A stretch of DNA of 64,000 nucleotides from Limnoperna fortunei (taxonomy: Eukaryota; Mollusca; Bivalvia; Mytilida; Modiolidae). A program made the position numbers and the translations under genes. The stretch's first letter is position 1. Every line of letters begins with the position of its first letter. The notes below the pieces were generated by a model, which ran no database searches, was not told where the DNA came from, and worked only from the letters and a program-made list of their open reading frames with translations. The DNA lies in assembly GCA_944474755.1 (NCBI GenBank), contig OX104112.1, positions 92,951,756 to 93,015,755 of the forward strand. The letters are read 5' to 3'. Shown here in pieces: positions 1 to 13,495 of this stretch.

Positions 1-983
1 CCCACGACGACAAAAACAAGAAAACAGACATATTCAGAAAGTAACCATTGTATTTCATTTCTGTATATTACTTTATGCTTTAAAGTATGTTGGATTTAAA
101 ATAAAACACATTTATGCAGCCATCATATTAATACGATTGAATCTTATCCACTCAAACTAATTTAATTAAAACGTTTTGATCAAATGAAACACGCAATGTA
201 TTTTTCAGTCAGACATATTCTGCTATCATAAATGGATTTCAGAAAGTCTTCAAAATGTAATGAAAGGCACTTTTTCATTCAGACAAAAGAAATCTTCTAT
301 AATAAATCATTGTTTATACTTTGTTTCAGACGTTTATTAGAAAAATAACACTTGGATTAGAAGTTATTTTCCACTTGAAAATTACGAAGTCAAACATTTA
401 TAATATAAAATTCTGCGAGGATTCAATGTGAACATAAACGAATTATAATAATTTTCATTTTTGGGTTGTCTTCGATGGTTGCATCATACCTTTTAAATCA
501 TACTTATGGCTATAAGATTCCTAAGTCGGTTTAAAGTCCGTTTCCAGCTGTTTGGGGGTAGTATCGGAATGGCCATTTCTATTGACGCAAACTCTGAGGC
601 GAGACAAGCTACCATCAAATGTGGAAGAGATGACTCATTAGATAATAGAAACGAGGTGCCAATTTAAATGATGGTAATAACAAATGTTTAATTCAAGTAA
701 TTTACCTGGAAACAACTCAAATACCAGAAAGAAGATTTTTGTTTTAAAAGAAGAACTGTTTATTTTTGTGAAGAATTTGTTAACATCCCATATAACTTAA
801 AAGGTTAATATTCTACAAGTCCTGACTACTGGGGTTATATAAACAAAATCAAATAACTAATGTTTACATAGATAAAAACGCAATATAGATATATTTCCTT
901 TACAAAAATGAACATTATTTATTATTTTTCAATGTGAAATGCGTCATTTCGTATAGGCTTAAAGTGAACTAATTCAGAGGTAC
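1..983. other. AT-rich DNA without a recognised gene
   Basis: A less AT-rich patch at about 505-666 is open in two overlapping antiparallel frames. The plus-strand frame starts at ATG 506 and gives 54 residues (MAIRFLSRFKVRFQLFGGS...). Neither frame is recognised. The rest is featureless. Confidence 0.5.
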
Positions 984-1019
<36 letters not shown>

Positions 1020-1050
1020 CGTCCATCGAGCAATATTTCAGCTATTTTCA
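984..1050 (+). repeat. (TTGA)n microsatellite joined to a dispersed repeat end
   Basis: About nine TTGA units, followed by gtccatcgagcaatatttca and gctattttcat. The same join (repeat end plus this tetranucleotide) is seen reversed at 42045-42126 and 8655-8720. Confidence 0.7.
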
Positions 1051-1412
1051 TAAGTACAATAAAACAAAGCAACTATAAAATGTGATGAGCCATGGAGTAC
1101 ACACTATTGACGTCCACATGAAATGTAAAAGCGTTGGGTATGCGTCTATCTACAGAAGGGATTTTTATCGTGCCCAGAGCGTGAAACTCTCCCCACACGT
1201 TTGCTACTACGATCAGCGGTCAAGATTTTCCCATTATTACCCGACAACTCCCACCCCAAACAAAAGGGCTTTTTCTGTCAGGGAACATACTGAGTAGTTC
1301 TATTGCCGAGAGTTCGGACCCTTCCCAATGTGGTTTCTGCAAGTCTAAACAACGTCAAAAAATATTATGAGCATTATTTATTGTGATAAAACAATAATGA
1401 CCGACTGTCCTG
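1051..1412. other. No recognised gene
   Basis: Continues from the repeat end at 1050 into a moderately GC-rich stretch with a 71-codon frame (1082-1297) that shows no protein features. It probably belongs to the same dispersed repeat. Confidence 0.5.
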
Positions 1413-2039
1413 TCGTAATCTTCCCCAATAGAATACCCATTTAGCATAGAAACAACAGCAACTTCTGTCACAGAAACTTTTTGTGATAAACAGCATTATC
1501 TGCCTTGATATGAGTCAAGTTAAAACATTTAAATGTATTTAAAAAAGATAGGGCTAATTGTTCAAGAGCAATTAAAAAGGTCTTTCCCGGATATCTTTAA
1601 GAAATTAATTTTTCTTCATCTTTTGTTGTAAACTTGACCACATACAAATGTACGTTACTGGATCATTTTTAAGGCGGAATAGACTTTTTTGTCAAGGCGT
1701 TTTTTGTCGTTGTCGTAATCTTCACCAATAGATACCCATTTTGCATAGAAACAACAGCAACTTCTGTAACAGACACTTTTTGTGATAAACAGCATTATCT
1801 GCCTTGATATGAGTCAAGTAAAAACATTAAAATGTATTTAAAAACGATAGGGCTAATTGCTCAAGAACAATTAAAAAGGTCTTTCCCAGATATCTTTAAG
1901 AAATTAATTTTTCTTCATCTTTTGTTGTAAACTTGACTACATACAAATGTACGTTACTGGATCATTTTTAAGGCGGAATAGACTATTTTTGTGGTCCTAA
2001 GTAAAACAAAACATGGTTGTCAAGGCGTTTTTAGTCGTT
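1413..2039 (+). repeat. Tandem duplication of about 300 bp
   Basis: Copy A (about 1413-1712) and copy B (about 1713-2039) both start tcgtaatcttc and share long blocks such as gataaacagcattatctgcc and aaggcggaatagact. Copy A lacks about 27 bp that copy B has after the aatagact block. Both copies contain scattered base changes, so the duplication is not recent. Confidence 0.85.
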
Positions 2040-3140
2040 GCTAAAGACAAAATACGACTTCCGGTTGTAAAAGGACATATTTCAGTAAAGTACATCATCC
2101 TGATTTAAAAAATGCATGGTTGCTAAGGACTTTTGCAATGGTGACCTTGTTGCTATGGTATGACCTTGACCCATGACCTTTGAAATTGTGCTCAAATTGT
2201 GCAAGGCCTTGACTTGGTGATCATGTTAAACTTATATGTTTAGTATATTATCTCTAACGGTTTTCAAGTTGTATGCCAAAAACTGATTAACCGAAATGAG
2301 TCAAGGGCTCGAACTCGAAAACGGTTCATCGGACCAAATGTATCAAATGAAGGCATAATGGGAGGAGTATTTTTTCTTATTATTGTCTTCTTCTATCTGT
2401 TATAGTTTTTGAGTTGTAATGATAATAAGATAGGAGGCCTACGGTCGAGGTCCCTTCTGAACTTTTACTTTGAGATTTTCTTTAAGGACGTGTCACAGGA
2501 CGACATATAGTGAAGACCTTTCCTGATTTCTACTTATGGTTTGTGAGTTTTTGTCGTAAGCGAAGTCCTTGAAACATTCAAGGGATACCGCTCGCCTTCG
2601 CTACTCAGGATTTTTTTGCCAAAATATGTCATAAAATTGTCCCAAAAGTTCCTTAACATTAGTCACTTTTCAGTTTTCTTGTATCTGTTACATGTATAGT
2701 TCCAGAGATTACGCGATAACAAGGTTTTCTGTGTTTGGGCAGACAACTCCGTAAAAGGAAAAATGTTTCAGTTTCACAGTGTGAATTCTGAATAGACTTT
2801 CAGTACCCAAAACTTGTCGCGAAAGTCAAAAATGATATGTCACGTACTTTCTAAACTGTTTGGTTTTGAAATTTAGGAAAGACCTTAATCAAAGCAAAAA
2901 CATAAAGGTCTTCCCACTGGAAGTAGGAGAGACCTTAAATATTCAATTCATTTCGCGCGAATAATTTCATTTGGTACGAATACGGACGTAAACCTTTTTC
3001 AACAAAAATGTTTTGCTCAGCGTGAAAATTTTGTCAATTACCATGAGAACAGAGGAAATAAAAAAATGGATGAAATTGAGAATACAAAACACTTGGCAAA
3101 GAATGCGTTTATGGCACCCAGTCCGGAAGTACATGACAAA
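2040..3140. repeat. Probable dispersed-element remnant
   Basis: Contains agggataccgctcgccttcg, several short aaggtct/agacctt motifs in both directions, and at 2990-3135 a block shared with 61985-62125 (ttttgctcagc, accatgagaacagagg). No coding frame. The ends are not defined. Confidence 0.4.
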
Positions 3141-6100
3141 ATGATTTTTTTTAAGGAAATAAAATGCTTTGCATAAGTATGTTTACATTTTTATTGTTGT
3201 TAGGTAGGGTTAAGTAACTTGATTGGACAGTAGTCTCATAACACCAGTTAATGCTTAGCAATGACAAAAATAGAAACATTAGCATCGTTAAGTTTCTTTT
3301 ATTGAGATTAATCACCCCATAACCCTGTAACCGAATACGTCATTTGTTGCATTGATCTGTATATTAATATTAATTTAGTAGTGTGAGGCTTGCGTCGGAT
3401 ATAACGCGTTTAGTTTTATAAGAGTAAAGCGAGGTTAAAGTTAAGATGTGTTTGTTATAACACATCTTTGATAATAATGTCTACATGGAGTAAATGGAAC
3501 AAAAACTTATTAATTTAGCTGAAGTTTTGTTTGCTAGATTTTAAGAAAACTTTCGATCAATTTAAAATTAAAATATTAATTTTTTTATTCTTATTTCTAC
3601 TTTCACTAATTCATGGTAAAAAATATAATAGTATACCTATCGATATACAATTTTTTCTTGTACAAACTGATTAGTCTAATCAAATATAGAAAGAAAAACC
3701 TTTACTTTCTATATAAAGTAATTGACGTAAACAGTTATATAAATGGAGACGTACTTAGGATTGTATACCAATTTTGTAGGAACGTCTTTTGTCAGCTTTC
3801 GGCACTATGTTGATTTCCATCTTCCAAAAAAAATTGTTATGACCATGCAGCTGTTATCTCACATACACAATCAGTGGCCAAACGAAAAAAGAATTAAAAA
3901 ACATACTATGAATCACCTGATGGTTATTGCGCTTTAATATTTTGGAAGTAATAAATAACAAATCAGCTTATGGGATAATAACATTCTTATTAAGATTGCG
4001 ACACCTTAAAACGTCCTCTGTAATTAGTTTCAACAATAAAATATAATTATGAAAGCCCAAGCGATGGAATAATCTGATTGTTCATAGAACACAGAACACT
4101 TTGTGACCAATTACCGTTTCTAAGATGCAATTTGAAAGCTGGGAGCAGTGAGTTTATCGCCCGGAAACACAAATATGCTATGTCTGAGGGAAATGAGTTC
4201 TTTAAATAGAATGTTTTGTTTCCGCTTTTAATATATCTATCTTTAAAAGTTTAAAAGTTATTTCATTTAGGGGTAAGGTACATTTAAGATTAATTTTATG
4301 ATACAAAATTAAATTGAATATATGAAAATTTTATTACAAAAGCATCAAATATGTCAATGGTTAGGTTTTGTGTTTAAAGGTTTGGTAATAAGTTTCAAAT
4401 GTTAGTTGATATAGCGATTTGAAGGCAAAAATACAAAGCATTTACGACTGTACAGAAAATTTTCGACAAAATGTTGAAAAAGTTAAAACAATTCCATAAT
4501 ATATGGTGCACAACACTTATATGTGTTAAATCTTTTTATGTGTCAATGTTTCAATGATCTGGGTTAAAAATATATGGGGATTTATTATCACAATAATTAT
4601 ATATTCTTTTGTAAAATTTGTTTTAAAATAAGCAAAATTCAAACTATGTGAAACGGTTAAACAATTCCACGAACAAGATGACAATAGCAGATGCACAACG
4701 GGAGAGCTGTTACAGCGGTTAATAACACAAAATATGTAAACTATGTGTTATTTTAGCTGAAAATGGACCAAGTTCATAAATAAAGCATAAATGAAAAAAA
4801 TGTGGATACTTAAACATTTAAAAGGTCTAATACACATCTCAAGGTCTGGATCTCTTCCCCTATGTTACAGCATACCTCTGAGTCTTTTTTAGAAAAAAAG
4901 AAAACAATTTATGTCTACCACACCTTAACATCAATATCTGGCTGCAAAATACATGTATAATCATAGAAACCCTTCATAATTTTACTGATAGCAAAATCAA
5001 GCATTCATATTAATTAGATATCGACAAACACATTTTCTTTGACTTCAATGCTGCCTTCAAACGACCAATATCCAATTAAACAATAAGAATTTATTTGCGC
5101 TCATTCCATCTTCTGTCAGGGTTAACTTCCAGGTTTTTGGGCTTTTAAACTGGAAAATTGGTGCAATTTGTCACTTTAGAGACAAAGATCTACATCCACT
5201 CACCTTGTCCAATTTCAATTATTTACCCGCTATGTATTAGCATTACGTGTCTCCGTAGAAATCAATTAAATCGGCAGTTTTCTACCAAGGGTTAGCATTT
5301 TAATCAGCTGTTGTAATTTTGGTGAGAAGAAAATGTAATTATAATACCCAAATGATGACATAATCCAATTCTGAACGAAATCTATTATAATACATTTTTA
5401 GGTTTGTAACGGTTAATATATACCAAAATTAAAGTCGACATGATATAAACCTTTACGTAACATCTTGTCTCAAATTGTTTGTTTCAGCAATGGTTACATG
5501 GACTGTTTTTCAGTTAATATACTTGCACCATAAATGAAATTCAAACAGTTTTATTTGGAGTGGCAAAAACGACTGATGTACACAGTTTTTTATCGGATGA
5601 AATTCAAACAGTTTTATTTGGAGTGGCAAAAACGACTGATGTACACAGTTTTTTATCGAATCTGTCAGACAAGCCTTATGAGAATCGTGACAGCTATTCG
5701 TATTTTATATGCAGGTCATATTAGTTTCACAGTGTTTTGCATGGTAGTTGCTGAACTTTGCTTTCTCCTTGGTACTTGGTCTAGAGAATGATATTGAAGG
5801 ATGGCAAATTTAATATAATTATATGGTAAGAAAATGAGGTAAATCTATTTAACTTACGAATAATCTATATTTTTCTTGGTTTGTCAGCTCAGATTACAGA
5901 AAAGAAGAATATTTAATTAATTCTTTGAATTATGCATGTGGATGTTAATATGTCTTGTACTATTGATTTTATTTTATTTTATTGAAGGTGATTCAACAAA
6001 TTTATGCTTATACAACTTAATTAACAACCTCGTACTCCTTCTTCTACTAGTATATTTAAGGTCTGTAAAATGCAACCATCCATAACTTATAATAAGCTGT

Positions 6101-8654
6101 AAATGCTTTGTCAATGTTAGTGTCTTTTAATTTTATGTTCATTTGACACGACTTCGAATGTCCTCAGAAGAATGTACCGAGGCAAACAGTTTATAACCCA
6201 ATTACAATTGCAATTTGAAAAGAAACTTTAGACTTAGTATTAGGTCTAAGTATAAATTGGCAGTGTGTTTTAATCAGTTCTAATATATAGCAATGTGATG
6301 AACTCGAAATAATGATTACTTATTTATCTTACATTTTTGTCATATTCTCATATCGAACTGTTTGCTTTCCATGCTAATCATTTGTCATCATACATTTCAA
6401 TGGTAACAGATGTTCAAGATGAAAAGGTTATAGACAAAACAAAATGCATTCAGTCTAGATTATGTTTGTGTTATAAACATTCTATTCAGCGTATTTCACA
6501 TATCGTAACTATCTGTGGGTGGATACAAAATCTTGTGACCATGTTGAATTTCATTACAGTGAGTTTTATAGTGATTTGTTTAAAAAGTATACTGAATAAT
6601 GCCAACAACTACAAATCTGCAATATCTGCTTCTCGTTGTAGTTTATATATCAATTATGAATCTTGTATCAGAAAAGGAAAACCAACAATTACTATACCCC
6701 CGAGTGAATATTAGGGTATACAGTAATGGGGGAGTTGTCGGTTTGAGTTTGTCACTCTATGACATGGAGAAACGTGGGTATTAACTAATGAGCATCGGTC
6801 ACTTTATCTAGTTTTATTTGTAATCGGGCATACCAGGTAACAACACTGCATCAATCGGTATTAGCAATTTTAAACATTACCAAATTTACTAACTTTGACA
6901 AATCTCAGTTTTTGTTAGGCCATTAAAAAATGTTTGCTTGTTTTCTATTTGTACTAAACTAACTCATAATTGTACTGATAACAAAAAAACAGAATATAAC
7001 ATATATTTTCAATTGATATTTTGCTCGACGCAGAAACGATTCAATAAGTTTCGAACAGTATATGTATCATCTATAGAATGTGATGATACATCATTGGTTT
7101 TTACTATTGATTTATAACTGATAGACCTATATTTAAATGAATGCAATAATGATGTTCACATACACAACCGGGGCTACGTTAATGGTGTGTATGAAGACTC
7201 AAAAACGACACTAGTAAATTTCATTGTATATACAATGTAGTTTAGATGTGAAATATTCGACTTAAATATAATCAGACAAAAAAATACAAGATATTTGATA
7301 TAGTTTACAATAATAATTATTTAATACATTCAATATACAGACTTGTACTATAACCGATAATTATACAGTGATACCAGATACTATTAACTCGCTAGTCAAC
7401 AGCACCTGACGGAACTTTCTTTCCACTGGTTTCTCAGAACAAATTCAGCTCTAAATCCAATGAATAGAGGAAGCCACTGCCTTGAAGGCGATTAAACAGC
7501 GAGTAACAGACGATTTTTATAAATTCATCTTTTTAATGTATTATGTCTACAGTTTTAAAATGCACTGGGGTTTATTAACTATTTTTTCTACACACCAGAG
7601 ATTACTTAATGCTTCCTGTTTAAAAAAAATACATTTATTTTAAACTGCCTTTCAACAGTTGTTTGTGTAATGCGATGATTCTAAGCTAATGCTCCAGTGT
7701 TGCGTTAATGACTTAATTATGGCTTCGTTTTAAATTAACCATGTTCCATGTGTAGTCAGCAATTATTTATTAGCACATAAAAACTGTTAGCTTTCAGTCT
7801 TCAAAGAAAATTGGATTTAAGCCTTTTACACGGTTAGGTGAACTCGAATGAGCCAATTGTTGACTATGACCAATCGATATAAAACACTTCATCGCAGAGT
7901 TTATGTTTTGGTCTACTATTTTATAAAAGCAATGAAACGGGCATCGCATGGTTGCATTTACCTCCATAGCTTTTTGTATTTTTTAATTGGAATGTACCAC
8001 ATTTCATTACCTATAGTTTATCTTTTCCTTGGTAATCTTGCGCTGTGATGGTTTTCAGATATGGACTTTTAGAGCTGCACATCAAGTCACCGGGTTTATT
8101 GATTGATTGAATGTATAGATTTTTGGGGTTAGGAAGGATTAGCCTATTGTAGCAGTTTCAATAGAACATACTCATTTTTGAAATCTGCAAATGTAGGTAT
8201 TATCTTGCACGAAACGTTGCACTCTCGAAATTGTATTACCTGCTGCGGTTCGCGTTCAGGCTTTCCGTAATATAACCTGACGACACTGGATATGTGATGG
8301 ACAGCTTGTGGGTAGATCTCTAATATTCTGCCCTGTTGGTCCCAGCACGAGTCACTGCTTGTCAGATAAATATTCTTTCGGTAGCAGTTGATGGTTTATA
8401 AAACCTGGCTGTGAACCATAGTGCACCTGTTGGTGGAATGCCAGGCTTATTAGCCGATACAAAAGTTAAACCTGTCCTATCCTAATCTTCTTTCTTTAAG
8501 TCAAAACACCATGCAAACTGGCTTTATTTCATTTATCAAACTGATTTTTTGTCTGTTAACTTATTCTAGTTGAAAATTTATCACAAAGTTACTGCTAGCG
8601 AATGGTTAGCCTATCCGCACAACTGGGACCATACTTAAATAGTTCCCAGTTAAC
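3141..8654. other. AT-rich DNA without a recognised gene
   Basis: Apart from the exact 63-bp duplication at 5534-5659, I see no exon, RNA gene or mobile element. A short hairpin (aagatgtg...cacatctt) lies near 3444-3470. The 125-codon frame at 6337-6714 has no protein features. The calbindin exons that should lie left of 18971 were looked for and not found here. Confidence 0.55.
5534..5659 (+). repeat. Exact 63-bp tandem duplication
   Basis: Two copies (5534-5596 and 5597-5659) differ only in the last base. The length is a multiple of three, so an open frame of 85 codons runs through both, but nothing suggests a gene. Confidence 0.95.
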
Positions 8655-8717
8655 TTGTTCTCATCCTGAATATAGCTTAAATACTGCTCGCAGGACGTAA
8701 AGCAAACGTCCAATCAA
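8655..8717 (-). repeat. Dispersed repeat end abutting the 39-bp minisatellite
   Basis: tctcatcctgaatatagctt, then aaagcaaacgtccaatcaac, the same element end as at 42045. Here the tetranucleotide tail is replaced by the minisatellite. Confidence 0.65.
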
Positions 8718-9470
8718 CCAGAGCAGCTCTCTTAAACACTCCAGAACGATTTCTGACCAGAGCAGCCCTCCTAAACACTCCAGAGCGATTTCTGACCAGA
8801 GCAGCTCTCCTAAACACTCCAGAATGATTTCTGACCAGAGCAGCTCTCTTAAACACTCCAGAAGGATTCATGACCAGAGCAGCTCTCATTGACACTCCAG
8901 AAAGATTCCTGATCAAAGCAGCTCTCCTAAACACTCCAGAATGATTTCTGACCAGAGCAGCTCTCATAAACACTCCAGAAAGATTCCTGATCAAAGCAGC
9001 TCTCCTAAACACTCCAGAATGATTTCTGACCAGAGCAGCTTTCTTAAACACTCCAGAAGGATTCATGACCAGAGCAGCTCTCATAAACACTCCAGAAAGA
9101 TTCCTGATCAAAGCAGCTCTCATAAACACTACAGAACTATTCCTGACCAAAGCAGCTCTCCTAAACACTCCAGAAAGATTTCTGACCAAAGCAGCTCTCC
9201 TTATCACTCCAGAAGGATTCATGACCAGAGCAGCTTTCCAAAACACTCCAGAAAGATTTCTGACCAAAGCAGCTCTCCTAAACACTCCAGAATGATTCCT
9301 GATCAGAGAAGCTCTCCTAAACACTCCAGAAGGATTCATGACCAGAGAAGTTTTCCTAAACACTCCAGAAAGATTCCTGACCAAAGCAGCTCTTCTATAC
9401 ACTCCAGAACGATTCCTGACCAAACAGCTCTTTTATACACTACACCGAGATTCCAGACCAGAGCAGCTCT
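8718..9470. repeat. 39-bp minisatellite, about 19 copies
   Basis: The unit is about gaccagagcagctctcctaa followed by acactccagaacgatttct, 39 bp, with scattered base changes. Because 39 is divisible by three, open frames of 184 codons (plus, 8941-9495) and 248 codons (minus, 8677-9423, 13-residue repeats such as VRNRSGVFRRAAL) run through it. Open frames on both strands point to a non-coding repeat rather than a protein. Confidence 0.93.
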
Positions 9471-9495
9471 ATCACTATTCTGGAGAACATTGTAG

Positions 9496-12098
9496 AGCAA
9501 CTTAATAATAAGTGGTCTCAATGTAAAAATTCACTAAAATGAAAAAGTCATCAGAAAAGTAATAGCAATTGAATAAAAATAGAGAAATATTTGCAAAACA
9601 TATTCGTCCAACGACCTTTTGAATGTACATAATGTTTAAAATTTTATTTAAACACAAGACATAGTCAAAGGAGCAAGGTTTAACTATGGCAAGAACTAAT
9701 CAGTCCATGCATGTTGTAATACAGGTAAATGGACAAGATCACTTCTTGACACAATGTCATATAGAGTAACTTATGTAAATAGGGACCACCTGTTCATAGC
9801 AAAAGTGAGGCTCAAACTGGAGACGGAAGAAAATATTCCAAGAATAACAGGAAAATCTGAAACCCTGGCTACGAGGTGAGCTGATTGCTAAGACCTATAG
9901 TAGAACAACTCTTCTCTTTTTTAACTGCAGCGATCGTTACTGCTACAGAGGGATTCTTAAATATAGCACTTTAAGCTGATTTTGTTTAACTGGATACATG
10001 TATTAGCTTATAGTGAGATCGTATCCATTTCCGTGGGCCCCGTCGACCTTTAGGTCATGTTCAATATTCATTTATCATGGTATGCGACATATCGCCTTGA
10101 TATTATTACCCACATCTGAAATACCAAAAGACTACCTCAAAAAATAAAAAAAGATTTAGCCATGGCACGATTAATTTCGGACGGAATGATCAATATAGGA
10201 TCTAATAAAGACACAACAATTGAAAATTATTTTACAAATTTATATAATACAACTTAATGAACCAATCAATCAATAATTTGATAAAAATCAAAGTCACAGC
10301 AGTACTTTGAGCTTCATAAAATACACGGATTCAAAAATGTACAAACAATAATAATTTCTGATAACTCATTTATTGTTTGTCGACTTGGCATGAATTTAAT
10401 TGTCTGTGTTATAAAAGAATATTGCAAGACAACAGCTCTAGACTAACACGCAAATGTCACTTAAAAACGAAGATTTGAACGTATCAATGAAAATTGCATT
10501 AGTTTGTCTTTATTAAAAGTGACAGTATTCCTTAGTCAATCTAAATAAATAATCATAATGTGAAATTAAAACAAGGTGATTGCTCGATGTCCTGCATTTT
10601 GGCGATATCGAGTTGCCTTCTACTGAAGTTGACAGATAAGGCGTCATCCAAAAACAGACATCAATTGATAAGGTCAGACGAAAAGGCAAGAACGACAGAC
10701 ACAGAATCATGACGCTTTTAACGATAAGAATGTATTCGTAATCCGAACATAAATTCCATGTACAAGACAAATGCGCGAGTATTCATTATACTTAGATTAA
10801 AAACATATATGACACATACTACAACCTAAAGTGGGCAGAACTGTTAATATATTCGTATGTATTGCGGTCTAATTTACATCATTTAGGTCAAGAATGCAGT
10901 AGGGTGATCTGTGTACGTTGCTATCAATATATTCTGGTCTAAACTAAAGGAAATTAAAAAAAAACGTATATTCACGCCAAAAGTTTGTCCACGTTTTTCC
11001 ATTGTGAGAGTTTGTAATAATCTGCCTTGTCTTAAGGTGGTTTATACTTAGTCTACTACTTTGTTCTTATTTATTTTTTATTCATATCTGCTGTACTATC
11101 GCAACAAACTTTACCATGATAATACAAGTATGATTATTATTGTAATAGGTAAAATCTATATATTTTGTCTAAACTACATATTTTTATCTGTTAGTGTATA
11201 GTTGTTTTAACTGTAACAGATAACAGAGAGCGGATCTTCAGCAAAAAAACCAAAAATACTGTATTTGTCTTTTTTATATATCTATTGATGATACAACGGC
11301 TTGTATATTTTTCCAATCCCGTTTTTCTTGATGAATATAACTGCATTTCCATAAGCAGAAAGTCTAAGCAAAATATTACTTTTCCATTCTGAATTATCAA
11401 AATCGTGAATTATATTACACTTAATGTTGTGAAATATGTGTATACACACTCAATCAACCAACCAGTAGCTCCACTACAGACTTGAAAATTCTATCATTCA
11501 ATATGTTTGCATCGTCTATCAATTAATATAGTATTTTATACTTGAAAATGAACCCTGACCTGGAAATATATCTTTTAATTCCTGACTATTAACAGTTGAA
11601 ATCCAATACTTTAAGATTATTGGACTTGAATACTTTTAATTTTTACCTATTGTCAGCTTGTATTGAACTTGTTTGATTTTCCTGAATAAATATAAAAACG
11701 TTTATATCCATTTATCTGTCAATGATTTTTTTTAGTTGTGTACATATGTCTTTCCTTTGTTTTATTTGTGTCAACATAAAAAATCCAATGATCTGCTACA
11801 TTTAGAGGAGGAAATATCAATACTGTCTTACCAAAAACAAATCTAGTTTAAAATAAAATACCTGACATTTTAATTACTAACTCTTATTCGGGACCGATTA
11901 ACTTTCTCATGATTCTTATTTAAAAGAAGAACATGGAAAACAATTGCCTCAAAATGTGTATTCTGAAATTTTAACGTTAATTGTACCAGCGAGGAAAATG
12001 AAAGAAGTGAACCTAACGTTCAAGGAACTAAAATAGTTGAAAAATCGGCATCGCGTGACTATAAGTAACAAAAAAAAGTACCCGCAAAATAAATGGGT
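9496..12098. other. AT-rich DNA without a recognised gene
   Basis: No gene, tandem repeat or recognisable element is visible. The minus-strand frames at 10513-10770 and 11191-11400 look random. Confidence 0.55.
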
Positions 12099-12233
12099 TT
12101 AATGCCTTGTTAGTTAACGATGACAGTTTTAATGACTCGATAGTTAGCTATGACAGCTTTAATGCCTCGTTATGTAGCGATGACAGTTTTAATGCCTCGT
12201 TATGTAGCGATGACAGTTTAAATGCCTCGCTAG
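12099..12233 (+). repeat. 30-bp minisatellite, about 4.5 copies
   Basis: The unit is atgacagttttaatgcctcg followed by ttatgtagcg. The outer copies have diverged. The 67-codon frame across it results from the 30-bp period. Confidence 0.85.
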
Positions 12234-12830
12234 CCACCGGTTGCCAGCTTCTGACAATAGTCGGTTTTTATACAAATAAGAACAAAATTGTGGCTTCCGT
12301 AAGTGTTTAAAATCAACGTTTGCATATTTCTCAATAGTCATAAACGAAAGCAAAATATATTTTTGTAAGTTGTGTAAAGATACATACGCATGACGGTATA
12401 TAAAAACTGTTATCGTTTGTTACTTAAGTTTCTATCGTAATAACATTATCTTCAATTTGTGAAATATAGTTTGCAGAACACATGCAGCTTCTGATAAACG
12501 GGGAGATGGGTTCTATTTAATTGACTTTTTATTAATTCGTTAACAACGTTCAATCATCATTGGGCAAATAATTACTTTCATGTTTACGCAGAATACCAAC
12601 TTCATTATAAACACAGATATAGTCGGCATTTTACTGAATAACATAAAATGACAACAAGTTTTCATGGCCAGTAAAATATAATATTGTGCTTAAAATTAAA
12701 TCAAAAGCCAAATTATCAAAGAAATACAATTAAATATAATATGTTCCCAAATGAAATTACGCTATATAATTATCTCTTATGAGTTTTTCCCGTTAAACGC
12801 TCCTAATAAGAAAATCGAGCTATAATATGT

Positions 12831-13495
12831 GAGTTATTCCGGTCTTAGACCGGGTATATATTGTCACTAATATAAAACTTATTCCGGTCTTAGACCGGGT
12901 ATATATTGTCACTAATATAAAACTTATTCCGGTCTTAGACCGGGTATATATTGTCACTAATATAAAACTTATTCCGGTCTTAGACTGGGTATATATTGTC
13001 ACTAATATAAAACTTATTCCGGTCTTATACTGGGTATATATTGTCACTAATATAATACTTATTCCGGTCTTAGACCGGGTATATATTGTCACCTATATAA
13101 TACTTATTCCGGTCTTAGACCGGGTATATATTGTCACTAATATAAAACTTATTCCGGTCTTAGACCGGGTATATATTGTCTCTAATATAAAACTTATTCC
13201 GGTCTTAGACTGGGTATATATTGTCACTAATATAAAACTTATTCCGGTCTTAAACTGGGTATATATTGTCACTAATATAAAACTTATTCCGGTCTTAGAC
13301 TGGGTATATATTGTCACTAATATAAAACTTATTCCGGTCTTAGACTGGGTATATATTGTCACTAATATAAAACTTATTCCGGTCTTAGACCGGGTATATA
13401 TTGTCATTAATATAAAACTTCTTCCGGTCTTAGACCGGGTATATATTGTCACTAATATAATACTTATTCCGGTCTTAGACCGGGTGTATAATGTC
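12831..13495. repeat. 45-bp minisatellite, about 15 copies
   Basis: The unit is ttattccggtcttagaccgg, then gtatatattgtcactaatat, then aaaac. Each unit contains a near-perfect palindrome ccggtct-t-agaccgg. The minus-strand frames (12820-13092 and 13093-13503) exist only because the period is divisible by three. Confidence 0.95.

Noticed and set aside
506..667. A 54-codon plus-strand frame (and a shorter antiparallel one)
   Set aside because: No family is recognised and the two frames overlap, so coding status cannot be decided. It is mentioned in the description of 1-983.
6337..6714. A 125-codon frame
   Set aside because: It has no protein-like composition or motifs, and a frame this long is expected by chance in DNA of this length.
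8677..9423. A 248-residue repeat protein as a real gene
   Set aside because: The opposite strand is equally open, no splice or promoter context was seen, and the unit is 39 bp.
8718..13495. CRISPR-like arrays
   Set aside because: The repeats are contiguous without unique spacers and the DNA is from an animal.
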